Program-made: the position numbers and the translations under genes | Assembly (NCBI GenBank): GCA_026413225.1 | Contig: CM048554.1 | Span: forward strand, 96,451,963-96,515,962 | Direction of reading: 5' to 3' | Source of the DNA: Otis tarda | Taxonomy: Eukaryota; Chordata; Aves; Otidiformes; Otididae | Length of the DNA stretch: 64,000 nt | Shown: piece by piece, positions 12,877-24,860 of the stretch | Layout: each line of letters starts with the position of its first letter | Numbering within the stretch: the first letter of the stretch is position 1 | The notes under the pieces: model-generated | Seen by the model: the letters and a program-made list of their open reading frames with translations, nothing else | Databases searched by the model: none | Told to the model about the DNA's origin: nothing

Positions 12877-13626
12877 AAATCATAGAATCATAGCATCTTT
12901 GCGGTTGGAAAAGACCTCCAAGACCATCAAGTCTAACCATTAACCTAACACCACCATGCCTACTAAACCATGTCCTGGAGTGCTACATCTACACGTTCTT
13001 TCAATACCTCCAGGGATTGCGACTCCACCACTTCCCTGGGCAGCCTGTTCCAGTGCCTGATCACTTGTTCAGTAAAGAAGTGTTTCTTAATATCCAACCT
13101 AAACCTCCTCTGGTGCAATTTGAGGCCATTTCCTCTTGTCCTATGACAAGTTATTTGGGAGAAGAGACCAACACCTGCCTCCATACAACCTCCTTTCAGG
13201 TAGCTGTAGAGAACAATAAGGTCTCCCTCTCAGCCTCCTTTTTCACACTAAACAATCCCAGTTCCCTCAGCCATTTCTCATGAGACTTGTGCTCCAGATG
13301 CCTCACCAGCTTCATTGCCCTTCTCTGGATGTGCTCCAGCAACTCAATTTCCTTCTTGTACTGAGGGACCCAGTATTCGAGGTGCAGCCTCACCAGTGCC
13401 AAGTACAGGGGCATAATCACTTCCTGCTGGCCACACTACTCCTGATGCAAGCCAGAATGCCACACTACTGGCTCCTGTTCAGCTGACTGTCAGCCACCAC
13501 CTCCAGGTTCCTTTCCACTAGGCAGCTTTCCAGTCACTCTTCCCCAAGCCTGTAGTGTTGCATGGGGTTGTTGAGATCCAAGTGCAGGATCTGGCAAGTG
13601 GCCTTGCTGAACCTCATACAGTCATT
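12877..13626 (-). mobile_element. CR1 LINE, 5'-truncated antisense copy
   Basis: It starts with the reversed tail ('aatcatagaatcatagcatc') and runs through the ORF2 C-terminal region to a point where 'ggccttgctgaacctcata' marks the truncated 5' end. The tail ('accatcaagtctaaccatt', 'caccaccatgcctactaaac') matches the subfamily of the 56828-58871 copy, not the one at 31661. About 750 bp remain of a full-length element of roughly 4.5 kb. Confidence 0.93.
12963..13420 (-). pseudogene. CR1 ORF2 C-terminal remnant
   Basis: Two overlapping minus frames together cover the CR1 ORF2 C-terminus. One (13196-13420) carries [30 protein letters not shown] and [11 protein letters not shown]. The other (12963-13184) carries [20 protein letters not shown] and LPREVVES. 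The frame change near 13185-13196 shows a frameshift, so it is a dead remnant. The full protein would have an endonuclease and a reverse transcriptase upstream, which are absent here because of the usual 5' truncation. Confidence 0.88.
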
Positions 13627-14031
13627 AAAGCCTCCTTCAGTCATTCTTTCAGACACTGAAAACTTATTTTGAGTAGAAGTTCTTAATGACATTTACAGAT
13701 TAGAATGATTACCTGAAATGATTCAGTCAATTACAAAGAAATAAAAAAAAAAGGGTAATCAGCCAAAACCTGAGCAAAATTGTGTGTAGTTTAACAGTAC
13801 CTCCCAATTATACAAATGGTTAAGATGACCAAGGATGAAAGGAGGAGAGGCTAGTGATTGGAGAATATCAGCTGAGGTGAGTTCTGAATCCTCAAAGGCT
13901 TCTCCCTCTGCCTAAAACTTTTCCTGTGGGTACTGATTTTTATTGACTTCTTTGAGGCAGTTATTTAACAACTATATGCTATTTCTACTAATCTTTGTCT
14001 TTGCCATTTTGACAAATATTTCACATATGTT
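13627..14031. other. AT-rich spacer, no gene seen
   Basis: About 400 bp between two CR1 pieces. Nothing recognisable beyond an A run near 13742-13752. Confidence 0.6.
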
Positions 14032-14165
14032 AGAGTTTGAGGAGCATCTGGATGATGCTGTCAGACATATGATTCAGTTTTAGATAGTCCTGCAAGGAGC
14101 AAGAAGTTGAACTCAATGATCCTTATGGATCCCTTCCAAGGCAAGATATTCTGTGATTCTATGAT
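14032..14165 (+). mobile_element. CR1 LINE, old 3' tail fragment
   Basis: A sense CR1 tail of about 130 bp. It runs from 'gagtttgaggagcatctgg' (end of ORF2) through 'gttgaactcaatgatcctta' to 'gatattctgtgattctatga'. It is the same old subfamily as 6497-6717. Confidence 0.88.
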
Positions 14166-17100
14166 ATGCTATTCTATGAAACACTGTATTTATTTTCTTT
14201 TTATTTTTTATTTTAGTGGAAAATACTTGTTTGGGTTTTCCTCATTTCATGGAAAATCCATGTTACATTTTTCTTCTTTTTCCCTGTCTTTTTTTCCCTT
14301 CATTCTGTATACTCTGCAGCGATGAAGTTTTCTTCAATTTTTGTGCACTCATCTACTGTCACAAGGCACTATTCTACCACCAAAATGCAGATGCTTTATC
14401 CATGCTTTATTTCTCCCACCAGACACTTGTAAAGTGAGGATGATATTTTACTGTAAGGTAAGTCCTTATGTTCATTTTGTAGAGACATTATATTTGCCAC
14501 CCTCCAGATCCGAAAGGCCAGTCTAAGTAAGATATTGCTCACTACAGTTAAGAGAAATAATTTTATCCTTTGGAATTCATGGGCATGTGTTATCTGGTCC
14601 TGATTATTTGATTTTCATTTTATAAATTTGCTTCCTGACATCTATTCTAGCATTTCACTTTCAGAAGCATTTCGTTTCCACACCTCCTCTAAGTTCCTTG
14701 TAAAGTTTTCCAATATGGGAACAACTTCTGTTTATTCCACATTTAACAAAGAAGCAAAGAACACATTTTGTCTCTTTTAACTGTTCCTTATTTTGCCCAC
14801 AATTTCTTAGTGCCCCTTGAACTTCCTGGTAGAACACTTCTGATATATTTGAAGGAAGTTCTTATTTTCATGGGTTTTGTGTACAATAATTTGAATATTA
14901 GCAGAAGTTAATAGTCTGACACAAGGATGAAAGGGGATAGCTGAGATCAAAATCAGTAATTTATTCTTAAATTGCAAATATCAGTGCTTACCACCTTTTC
15001 TTTTTCACTTTTGTAGCTTTAACATCTCTATGGAGGCATTAAGCTGAGTTTTAAGTTTCTGTTCTTTTTTGTTTGTTTGTTTTGTTATTGTTGTTCTAAG
15101 AGATCACCTCACAAAAGCATAAGAGAACATGAAAATAAGGAAAACATAATTCTTACAAGCAAATGGAATTTCTAATACTTTTAAACTGCTTTTCTAAATA
15201 TTTTTTCTTTCACCAGGAAAATCTGGTTTTGGAATTTTTTTTTCTGCTGACATATTTAGATAATTTTGGTAATAGTTTATCTTACTTTTTAATTACTTAA
15301 GTACTCTTTGAAAACTTTATTGTGCAGATAACAGATATTTAACTTGACAGTAGAAGTTATATTTACATTTATGCTTTTAAATTATATTTATGCTTATTCT
15401 TCTGCTGTCTATGTGGATTTTCAATATTCACTTCCAGATTCTGTTGTATTTTTAAAAATTATCAGTTGTATAAATATGAGACAATCTTTATTCTGACTGA
15501 ACACTTTTCTGAAAATTCACACTCCATAAAGAATGTTGTCACTGAGAATGCCTTGGGGAAACTATTTCTACCTTATTACCCTGTGAATGTTCCTTATCTC
15601 TGAGAGGGTGAGTGGGTTACTGTGAAAGGGACAGGAATGTCTACTTAAAGATTTAATAAATAAGGGATTTTTTGAAGACTTTCTTACTGCTCAAAATTAT
15701 TTTAAATTTTGGCAATTTTCATGTTATGAAGGTGACCTCTTTTAACCACATTCCACTGCCAGGGGTTCCCTCAACAACCAGCTTGTTTATTACAGGGAAG
15801 CTTTCTGGGAGCTTTCAGGTCAGGAAAGGCTTATTCTTTGAAGAGCTGGAAATCACTGAAAAAATACTCTGTCTGAAGCACTTCAGAATATAGCAGAATT
15901 TACTACTGTCATAGAGAACTTGCAAAAAACTATGTGAGACTCTACCTTCATATTTTAAGACAAGTAGCTATTAAAATAAATGTTACTTGAAACTTGCATG
16001 TTTGATTTAGATTCTGATCCTCTCAGACCCTTGGGAAATTAAGATGGTCTGTCTCAACTCTCATTACAAATTACAGTGCCACAAGAGTTTAATTAATTAA
16101 ACATTAAAAGGGTTTTTTTTTTCATTGACTCTATATTGTGCTTTTTATGAATATTTTATGTGATGGTTATGGATTCGGATGAATGCTTTCTCAAACTATC
16201 ATCTTACCTTAGTCAAAATGATTGATTTTTATCTCCCCAAGAAAGGTCCTTAATGATGGTATATTTGCTCTTAGAAGTTAATGTGCAACACCTAATGATG
16301 ATTTTAGAAGACACTAATCTATTAGATCAGAAAAAAAAAATCCTAGAAGATTTTTTTTTTTTAATTTATTTTTTTTCTTGAATAAATGAAGAACTTTCGC
16401 AATTTATTTTCATTGTCTGGAAAAGAGAAGGACAACAGTCAATGCCTATGTTAAGGAGGTAACTACTTTCAATGTATTACTAAGCAGTGAGGTTTGATTT
16501 GGCCATCCATTCTCTAGGTAAGCACCACAGTCTAACATCTGTTGCAGAGGGTTATGCTCTCATTTTTATCTACAAATTCTATTATCCTTCTACCATGAAA
16601 ATTGCATGTTTCCATGAATTTCTGCAGTTTTCACCCATATTTTCTTTTTATCTTGTTGAAAAAAATTCTAGACAGCCGCAATTCCATTCAGATAGGTTCT
16701 TACATGATATGAAATGGTAAGGCATCTTCTAAGGAACTAGAAAAAGTGAATTAAGTGTTCAGAGAGATTACATGTATATAAATAAATGGACCTGGACCTG
16801 GGTATAGGCTTAATGACTGAAATGGAATTGATCATACAGTTCAATTGTTAAGATAGTCCCTGGCACACCTTTGTTGCAGGTCAGTCAGTTCAGTCCAGAC
16901 AATCTGTGCAAAGTATGGATGTTAACATTAGCTATGAACAGCTTCCAGGAGCCAACCTAGACATGTTTACTCTGCTCTCAGGAGTATAGAGGTACGGATG
17001 TGCTATGCCACAGGGGCTTCTTAGGCAAATAGTTGCTGGCCTGTTTTACTTAATAATGTAGATACAACAAAAAGAATACTGTTAAATGCCGTTTTTCTTG

Positions 17101-18106
17101 CAGTTGGAGTGTCCTCCCAGTGCAACAGTAGATGTGCTAGGAAAAAAATGTAGCTATTTTGGGTTCTGTCACAGGTTCTGATTTTAAACTTACCTGGACT
17201 ACCCAGCAATATTTCAGTGTTTTATCTCCAGAAGACTTCCACAAGGTAAATAAATAGTTAACTGCATTTTGCAGGTAAGGAACTAAGGAACAATTTTTAT
17301 AGTTTTGACAACTGAACAAGTTACTGGAGAATAATAGGTAATCCTATGAAAGTTGTCCCTTAGTTTCTAGAGTAACTACGCATGTGCATGCTCTTGCTCA
17401 GCAGAGTTGAGGTAGTTTACAAGGCGATAGCACATCTTGCATTCTGAGCTTTCTTTCTGCACCCTCCAGCAGCAGGAGTAAGAGGAAGGCAAATAGTCTC
17501 CCCAGGTCTTGAACTTCTTAATTGCAATCTGGATGGTAGTTAAGAAACTCAGAACTAGGAAGCAGTAGCAAGCAAGCTTGATGCAGCAAATAAAGTTTCT
17601 TCAAATGTCAGCTGTAGTTGAAGAAGCGACAACCAAGTTTAGTGTAGCATCAGAGAAATTACATGTCACTGGACAGTGGTTTCGCTAAGAGCTCTGACCT
17701 TGGTTGGAAGATGTTTAAGCAAACTCATGAGGCAGAGATCAAGCCAGGCCTGATGGATGGTGTCTGATGGAGTCCAATTCCTTATTTGTGTTACTTTGTT
17801 TTTCTCATAATTATGTACCAAGATTTTTATTTGGTCTGTACTAGATTTGAATTGTGTGGGTAAATAAGCCAGCCTCGTTTTAGGGAAATAATTTCTGTCT
17901 CTCTACACTTTTCCAAGCAGGCTTTTCCTCCACCTGATGCCTCTTACTCTGAGAATCAAAGCCTCCAAACCAGGTTTAGAAGTAAATCTCCACTCCTTGG
18001 CTGAAGAAGTGCTTGACAGAGGATGGTGTATTTGTAAGTATTCATTGTTTGTTTTAATTAACAAACACATTTCGGTCTACAATCACCTGAGCTCTGGTGA
18101 AGTGAC
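14166..18106. other. AT-rich DNA, one possible unclassified repeat
   Basis: About 3.9 kb with no supportable gene. T-rich and TTTG-rich stretches lie near 15066-15093 and 16341-16379. The stretch about 16790-17330 is less AT-rich and has the look of a decayed interspersed repeat, but I cannot name a family. The 60-77 codon frames here show no domain features. Confidence 0.5.
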
Positions 18107-18581
18107 TGTGACAGCTACACCCATCCTAAGCTAGGAAGCTTCTAGAACCATATGGCTGTTGTAAAGTGGGGTATTCAGCTAATGAGAATTGACGTGACCA
18201 CACACGAGCACAGATCAGATTCAACAAGGGTATAAAGAGAGCCTGCCAGAGGGTGAGCTTGAGCCAATCCTTCTCAGAACAGTAGGTCTGTAGTTGGAGA
18301 CTCTCCTCTTAGGCTGGGACACCATCTAAAGAAATTCCTTGAGGCTGAGAGCCCTCCCTTTGTTACATGAGTGATAATGCATTTTGGATCATAGGAATTC
18401 CCAAGTGTAGTACTAATTCTTGAGTAACATTTTGAACCTGTGGATTGTTAATTATATTTGAGTCTTAGAGCAATTTCCGTGAAAGTAGAGCTAACTTTGA
18501 ATTCACTATCAGTTTGTTAGAAATAAATCCTGTTTGAATTTCTCACCTCCTCTAGTTCAATTTTTGTTTGTTTCCACAACA
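18107..18581 (+). mobile_element. Possible LTR of an endogenous retrovirus
   Basis: The stretch has the order of LTR signals: a TG start ('tgtgacagctacac'), a TATA box (18231-18237), an AATAAA poly(A) signal (18522-18527, about 290 bp downstream), a T-rich segment, and a CA end ('tttccacaaca'). Just after the end comes 'ttggcatggtcagtgagatc', reminiscent of a primer-binding site plus leader. The family is not recognised and no matching second LTR or coding remnant is visible. It is a fossil if real; a chance arrangement remains possible. Confidence 0.4.
18231..18237 (+). promoter_or_regulatory. TATA box of the possible LTR
   Basis: TATAAAG preceded by a GGG triplet, about 290 bp upstream of an AATAAA. 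In the LTR reading it would be the U3 core promoter. Its activity is unknown. Confidence 0.35.
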
Positions 18582-21500
18582 ATTGAATTGGCATGGTCAG
18601 TGAGATCCTAAATTAATATTTGTGACAGTGACTCAAAGAACCAAGATCAAATACAATCGGCGTTTGTCTAGTATACCTCTGGCCTTTATCACCTTTCTGA
18701 ACAAGCCACTTCTTTGACAGTCTTTCTGATCACATCCACTCTTCCATATCTAAAATAAATTACATTTGCATATGAATTTAGTGTGGATTCTGCTTTCAGT
18801 ACTTCACACATTTATTTATTCCACTGAATTTTTTCACCTCTTAGAAAAAAAAGAAATGTTCACATAAAAAGAGTAATTGCTGTTGTAAAGCCTAAATAAT
18901 ACATGTCTTAAGAGTTAATAACCTAAGCAATAACTTAGGGTTTTTTTAACAACTGAAGAATAAACTGCTATTCTATATTATAAACTGTGGAAAAATATTT
19001 GCATAAAATCTCTCTCTGGGTCTCGCTATCTCCGCTTTTGTTTGTGCAAGAAAAATGTTATAAAATGTCCAGCTTTTCTTCAGAGATTCAAAGTAAGACT
19101 ACAAGTATTCAAACTAAACTGAATGAATTAACAAATGACTAAAATCTCCAAACAGAAAAATGAATATATGAATTAATATTTTCTTAAAATTAATGGATAT
19201 AAATTTAATTTTATATCATCATTATCACTATGATGCTACCTTTATATTAGACAGTATAATTTTGCTAATAATATTGTTATGAAATAAAAGAAACAGAGAT
19301 TGTTTTGTATAGGATAGAAAAGAATAACACTTTAAATATTCTGAAAATATAAATTAAAAGGAATACATGGAACATTATTCTGGTTATTTGGATTTTACCT
19401 TTGTCTTATGTCAGTATGGAGATCTTAAATGCCACAAAAATTGTTTTGTTCTTGGGTAAAAGATGAATAGATATTTATAATGGTTCATATGATCCTATGT
19501 CTCTAGAAAGATTTTGTCAAATGCCTATTCAAATCTAACTTTTATTTAACATATAGTTTATTAGTTTAAACCTCTCTCTCATGCTTCTGGTGCTTTTCTT
19601 ATCCTTTTCTGGACATTACTCAAAAATTTGAAAAATATAGCTTTATTTAGTAGTCAGAGAATGAAGAAATATCAATGAGTATAATAGTATTATAATGTTA
19701 ATCCATATTATTCTCTCTCTGCTTAGTAGAGTTTAACAGCTTACGTATTTTTGGCAGTCACTGGGTTGTATGATGTGCCTGCAATATTATATAGATTTAT
19801 TTTCCTAGCAAAAATTAGTCACCACTAATTTTGAGAAAGATAAAGCAGGGTATGTCCTCACTAACTTTAGTATTTGCACGAGTAGTAGGATACTTTATGA
19901 GCAGAAAATAAGAAAACCTCTCCATTATTTTCATTCTTTCTGCTAACAAAAGAGAGTAAGTTATTCCTTTTAAAAAGGTTAAAAAAAATCCTTAATGCTT
20001 TTCTCTTCCTGTTTTGTTATATCAGGCCCATTCATAGGGCTTGTTTCCAATTCCAGAATATTATAATAGTAATAAGACAAATTTGATTACAAATCTGTAA
20101 TCCATTTAAAGAACCTGCAATACTTTTGCATGTGATCTTAACCAAGAGTTGATAATGGCTACATGCTTTTATCTAATGCATAGGCTTTCTGATGTTTGCA
20201 AATATAAAGGTTGAATATGATGTTCTGTCATTGTAATATTTTACACTAAAGCACACATATCATTTGGAGGGAGTACGTTTTACATTTCTTGGAACGAGCT
20301 TGGAAATGGCGGGTGGGGGATGGTACTTTATCTGCTAGGCAGCACTGTCATATCCAAAGTAAGGAGGCAAAAGTCAAACTATGCTTCCTGTTTGGAGCTG
20401 TAGAGTGACAGGGCCCTGTGAACAGCTAATTACATGATTCTGTTTTTCATTGATATGTAAGACAATAATAAATGACAATACTAACATTGTAAAATCTTTC
20501 AAATTCTCTTTTACACTATGCACTGTGACTTAACAATACCATGCCTGAAACGAATCAGATTAAAATTATTCATAATGCAATATTTTACATATCTGAGTAA
20601 AAGCTTTGAATAATTCTTTGTAACTCAGTGTTCAAACTGTCAAATTATTTCTGAGAAGAGTCATTTAATGTTACTTCCTATGACCTTAAAGCAAAGATGT
20701 GTTGAGGTATATTTATGCAATTAAGGGTATAAATGGAAAAGGAAATTTGATTATTAAACACATTTATATTCTTTTGGAAGACTTTTTTTTTCCTTTAATG
20801 CATAGCAGTTTCCTCTAGCAACAGAAACATTTTTTTTCTTGATCAGTTAAAAAGAAAGACTTAAGAAATATTTTAATCACAATCCAGAATTTAAACTATG
20901 TGTAGTCAAAAAGTATTTTGGTGTTCTGCAGAATAGCCATTTCCATAATGTGTATATCCTTATGACAATAAATGCAATGAGATAATGTTAAGCTTTCATT
21001 TGCTTTTACAACTGCTTCACAGTTTATCTTTTTTTTGCTTTACTAGCAAGTATGCTTACAGATAGAACTGTGCCAAACTTTGGACATAAGTACATCCAAA
21101 ATCAACATAAATTCAATTTAAATTGAAAAAGTTATAACTTTTCTGTATTTGTTCATAGTTATAAATATTGGCTTAGGAATAAAATGTATCATCTTTCTAG
21201 CAGAAAAGAAGCAAACATTTGAATTATCTAAACCGAAGTAATATTTGCTGAGAAGACATCATTACACAAGTGAAGTGATATTTCTCATGTGGTCTTTAAT
21301 ACCAGGAGCCTAGACCAACTAATCTAAACTAATCTACACTATCTGTAAAAAAAAAAAAACCAAAAAAAAAAAACCCCACCTTTTTTTTCTCTAGATACAA
21401 TACTTGTTACTGCTTTTGTCTATTGGTTCTAATAAAACATAAATAAATCCTGTTTGTAGTAGTGTTTGTAAAACTGTTCTACTCATTTAAGGGACATAGC

Positions 21501-21652
21501 CTGAGTTTAACATTCTGATTTTTCCTTAACTATATATAAGTATATATAAACACATATACATAAAAATCAATATTTACACTCAAATTAGTATATTTTATGT
21601 ATTTATCATGTATTTATTGCTACATATCTGGACTATATACTGATACTAAGTT
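18582..21652. other. AT-rich DNA, no gene seen
   Basis: About 3.1 kb of very AT-rich DNA. The stretch 20255-20480 is less AT-rich, contains an intact CpG in a 'aatggcgggtgggggatgg' context and a homeodomain-type TAATTA downstream, so it is a weak candidate for a conserved non-coding element. A-rich runs broken by CC lie near 21348-21377, and TA-rich runs near 21531-21560. Confidence 0.5.
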
Positions 21653-22666
21653 TGTGCCTTTGGCTAACAGCCAAACTCCCACCCAGCTACTTGCTTATTC
21701 CCCCTCTTCAGTGAGATGGGAGAGAAAAATAGCAAAAACAGGAAAGAGAAAGCTTGTGATTTGAGATGAAGACAGGAAGTAAAGACAGGAGACAAGTACC
21801 AGTTACTGTCATGGACAAAACAGACTCGACTTTGGGAAATTAACTCCATTTATTGTTGATTAATATAAATGTTTAATTACTGATTTGAGCATCAGGTAAC
21901 AAAAACCAAGGAAAAGAAAAAGCACTACACACTTGGAGAAAGCACCTTTCTTTCTCCTTTCTCAGGGTCTTCATCACTCCAGGTACCTCTTGTCTCCCCT
22001 TTTATATCACTGCAAGTTACACTCAGGCCCTTCATGAGGTGACCAGCATTGCAGGGGGCATTGTGGTCAGGAGGCAGCAGTTTCTTTCTGCATTTCCATC
22101 CTTCTCCCTCCCTCTGCTCCAGTGCACTCCATCACTGAGTTGGTTTTCCTCTTTCTCCTTTCAACACCTTGCTGTTCACTCTGTTGTATCTCACTTTTTT
22201 TTTTTGCTCCTCCCCACACCCCCATTGTCTCCCTGTAGCATTTTCTGTGCTTTCTTGCACATGCATTCCCCAAGGCACCACCATGTGCCCAGTGTGAGTT
22301 GGCTGGAGCCAGCTGGAACCAGCTGTGTCCAGCATGGGGCAGCCCCAGCCTCTCCTCACAGAGGCCTCCCTGCAGCCCCTACTGCCAGCACCTGGGCACA
22401 GACACCCAGTACTGCTCCAGAAAGAAAAACTTTAATTGCATCTGCACTCAACTGTCCAACAGTTATCACGGATATTTCCCATTCAGGCACATTCCATGAC
22501 AAAGATTTGCAGCCATTTCTGAATGACATCTCTGTTCATAACTTGTTCATAATCTCTTTTGCCTCCATCTGCTGTGAGAGACCCTTCCATGGGACTTTTG
22601 GCTTACTTACATTGCAGTATATTGCAATTAGACTAAACAAACAAAAAAGGTAGACTACACCCAACA
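21653..22666 (-). mobile_element. LTR, avian ERVL-like, old
   Basis: It starts near 'tgtgcctttggctaacagcc' followed by the block 'actcccacccagctacttgc', the same layout as the left ends of the LTRs at 9592 and 39095. It then carries 'catggacaaaacagactcga' and a GC-richer interior to about 'acacccaaca'. The long plus frame at 22039-22653 falls inside it and is antisense to the LTR. No reliable target duplication was found, so both ends are approximate. It is decayed compared with the 24861 and 29169 copies. Confidence 0.65.
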
Positions 22667-24855
22667 ACCTTTCCAAACTTTGTGGCCCATGTGCTCTTGC
22701 CCTGGTTCTGATAAAACTATAGGTGAGTCTGAAGTTGAATTAGCTTAAAAACCATAAAAATCACTGTGTAATGTGGTGTATTTTTCATTATATTCCTCAC
22801 TTCTCTGTTTGTCTTCCACCAGTTCTTATTTGATGCTTATGTTGTGCTGGAAGACTAGATTAAATCAACTATTTTCTGTACTAAACGACAAAACAAAGGC
22901 TTTGTGTAGTTGCATCACTATTTAGGTGAGAAGACACATTTTTTCTAAGGGCAGTATTTCAGAACAAGACATACGTGGAAGAGGAAGTGGGTACTTTCTT
23001 AGCACTTTGTTCCAGTCAGCTGCCAAGCTCGTGCAGGTTATGAATTAAATAAAAATAACAAAGGTGAAATTCCAAGTTAGGAGTACAGGCTCAGCAGTTA
23101 GACTCATCAAGTAGAAGCAAATTTGATAGGGATGCCATTGAGAGCAAGTGAATGTGAAGTACCACGTAGAGTTTCCACAGTTCCCTGTCTGATTGCAATC
23201 ACACCTTAATGACTTCTATCCCTCACTGATGTGCCGTGCTCACTGATTTATGTATCAGTTCTGGAAACAGCACAATAAATAAATGCTTGGCATGTGTTAT
23301 TTTTTCACTTCTTAGTGGATATTGGCACCAGGAATACAAACACAGTTGTATATAGTTTCCTGATGAGTGTTCTGTGATACTCCTTCTTGTCCTCGCTGAC
23401 TTTTATAACCATCAATTCTCCCAGCTGTAGGAGAATTAAGCCTCTTGGAAGAAGCAAACATGTTTTGCTTAGATCTTGGTTTAAAGAAAGGCACATTAAT
23501 ATTACACTGTCCTCTGTCTTACATCCTACCATTTCCCCTTCTCTGGAAAAGAGACTTTTAAGCACTGTCACAGTACTGTAGGATTCATTCTCACAATTCC
23601 TTTGAATTGCAGTTTAATGTCTTAACACCTACCTCACACATTGCACTTTGTTAGGATGCGGAGTTGTAGCGGCCTGTGGATCAAATGAGAGCACAGCAGC
23701 AGCAGTGGCAGGTTTTTACAGATGAAAAGTCTTGGGGTTAAACTCAGATGGGATTTAATCAAGGAGAAACTTGTGTGTCCTTAGCAGAATTTCATCTGCT
23801 TAGAAGGTCCATCATTTTTACCACAGAAACACTCATTGTACCTACATTCATAGGTAGACACTGAAGTTATATGTCAGGAAACACTGAAATTCTGCTAAAC
23901 AGACAAACAAAAGTACAAACAAACAGGAAAGGAACAATTTAAATACTACCATCTGTAGGGAAGTTCAGCCATGCTTTCTCGTGAACACAACAATAAGCCA
24001 AAGAATGTTCCTATCGTGCTGATCTTTAACTGTGTTTGAGCTAAATTGTCTACTATCCAACAAGATGAAAGCATTGTTCTTATCGGGGTTTTGTCTGTAT
24101 TTTTTGTTCAGTGATGACACCTACTAAACTTAGTTACAAGAAATTAGCAAAAGTAACAATTACTAAAGGAATGAGTCCCTACTTTGATTCATTTTAGTGA
24201 GAGATTTTTCTTGAGTAAGACTTGCATGATGAACTCCGTATGAAAAGTCTTGAAGGCAGGAGTGAGAAGAAAGATTTTTCAGCCATCCAGATTATTAATA
24301 AAATATAGAAAGAAAAAAAAAAAAGATCATTAAAATACAGTGAATTTCACCGTGGCTTTACATTTACAAAATAAAAGTGTTATTTGAGGGAAAACAAAAG
24401 ATAATATTATGATTTATATTCATGATCTGGTGAGTGTCCCAATACTTATTTTTTTTGTAATTTTAGGAACAAAAAAGAAAATCAAGTTAAATCATGCTCT
24501 GTGAGGTTATTAAAACACAACTTTTTCTGTGTTATCAATGCTAATTCTAAATACATTCTGGTCCTTAATTTTCATTAAAATTGAGGGGGAAAAAAAGGGT
24601 TTTATTATGATCCTTCTACCTTAGTTTAGGTTTGTTTAGTTGGTTACTTTTATTAATTTATTTGAATTGTTACATTTTGCTTTTTTTTTTGGGTCTGGCT
24701 TATTGTCTCCACTTTTCTGATATTGTTTTAGTAAGATCTGAAAGCTTTTGCTTGAATATTTTGTTTCTGTGTCCATTTAGGGATACACAGAAAAAGGAAG
24801 TAAAGAGTACGTTGCACGCACACATGATTTCAAAGCTAAGATGAAAGAACATTTG
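22667..24855. other. AT-rich DNA, no gene seen
   Basis: About 2.2 kb. The pair of overlapping minus and plus frames at 23305-23581 (60-88 codons) shows no family motif and no codon-use contrast with its surroundings. Nothing else supportable. Confidence 0.55.
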
Positions 24856-24860
24856 GGAAC
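24856..24860. repeat. Target site duplication GGAAC (left)
   Basis: The five bases before the LTR at 24861 are GGAAC, and the five bases after it (26022-26026) are identical. This marks one integration event with a 5-bp stagger. Confidence 0.9.

Noticed and set aside
22039-22653. A 204-codon plus frame
   Set aside because: It is antisense within the old LTR at 21653-22666, low in complexity, and without any recognisable domain.
23305-23581. Overlapping minus (88 and 60 codons) and plus (64 codons) frames
   Set aside because: Frames open on both strands over the same DNA with no codon bias or family motif point to chance.
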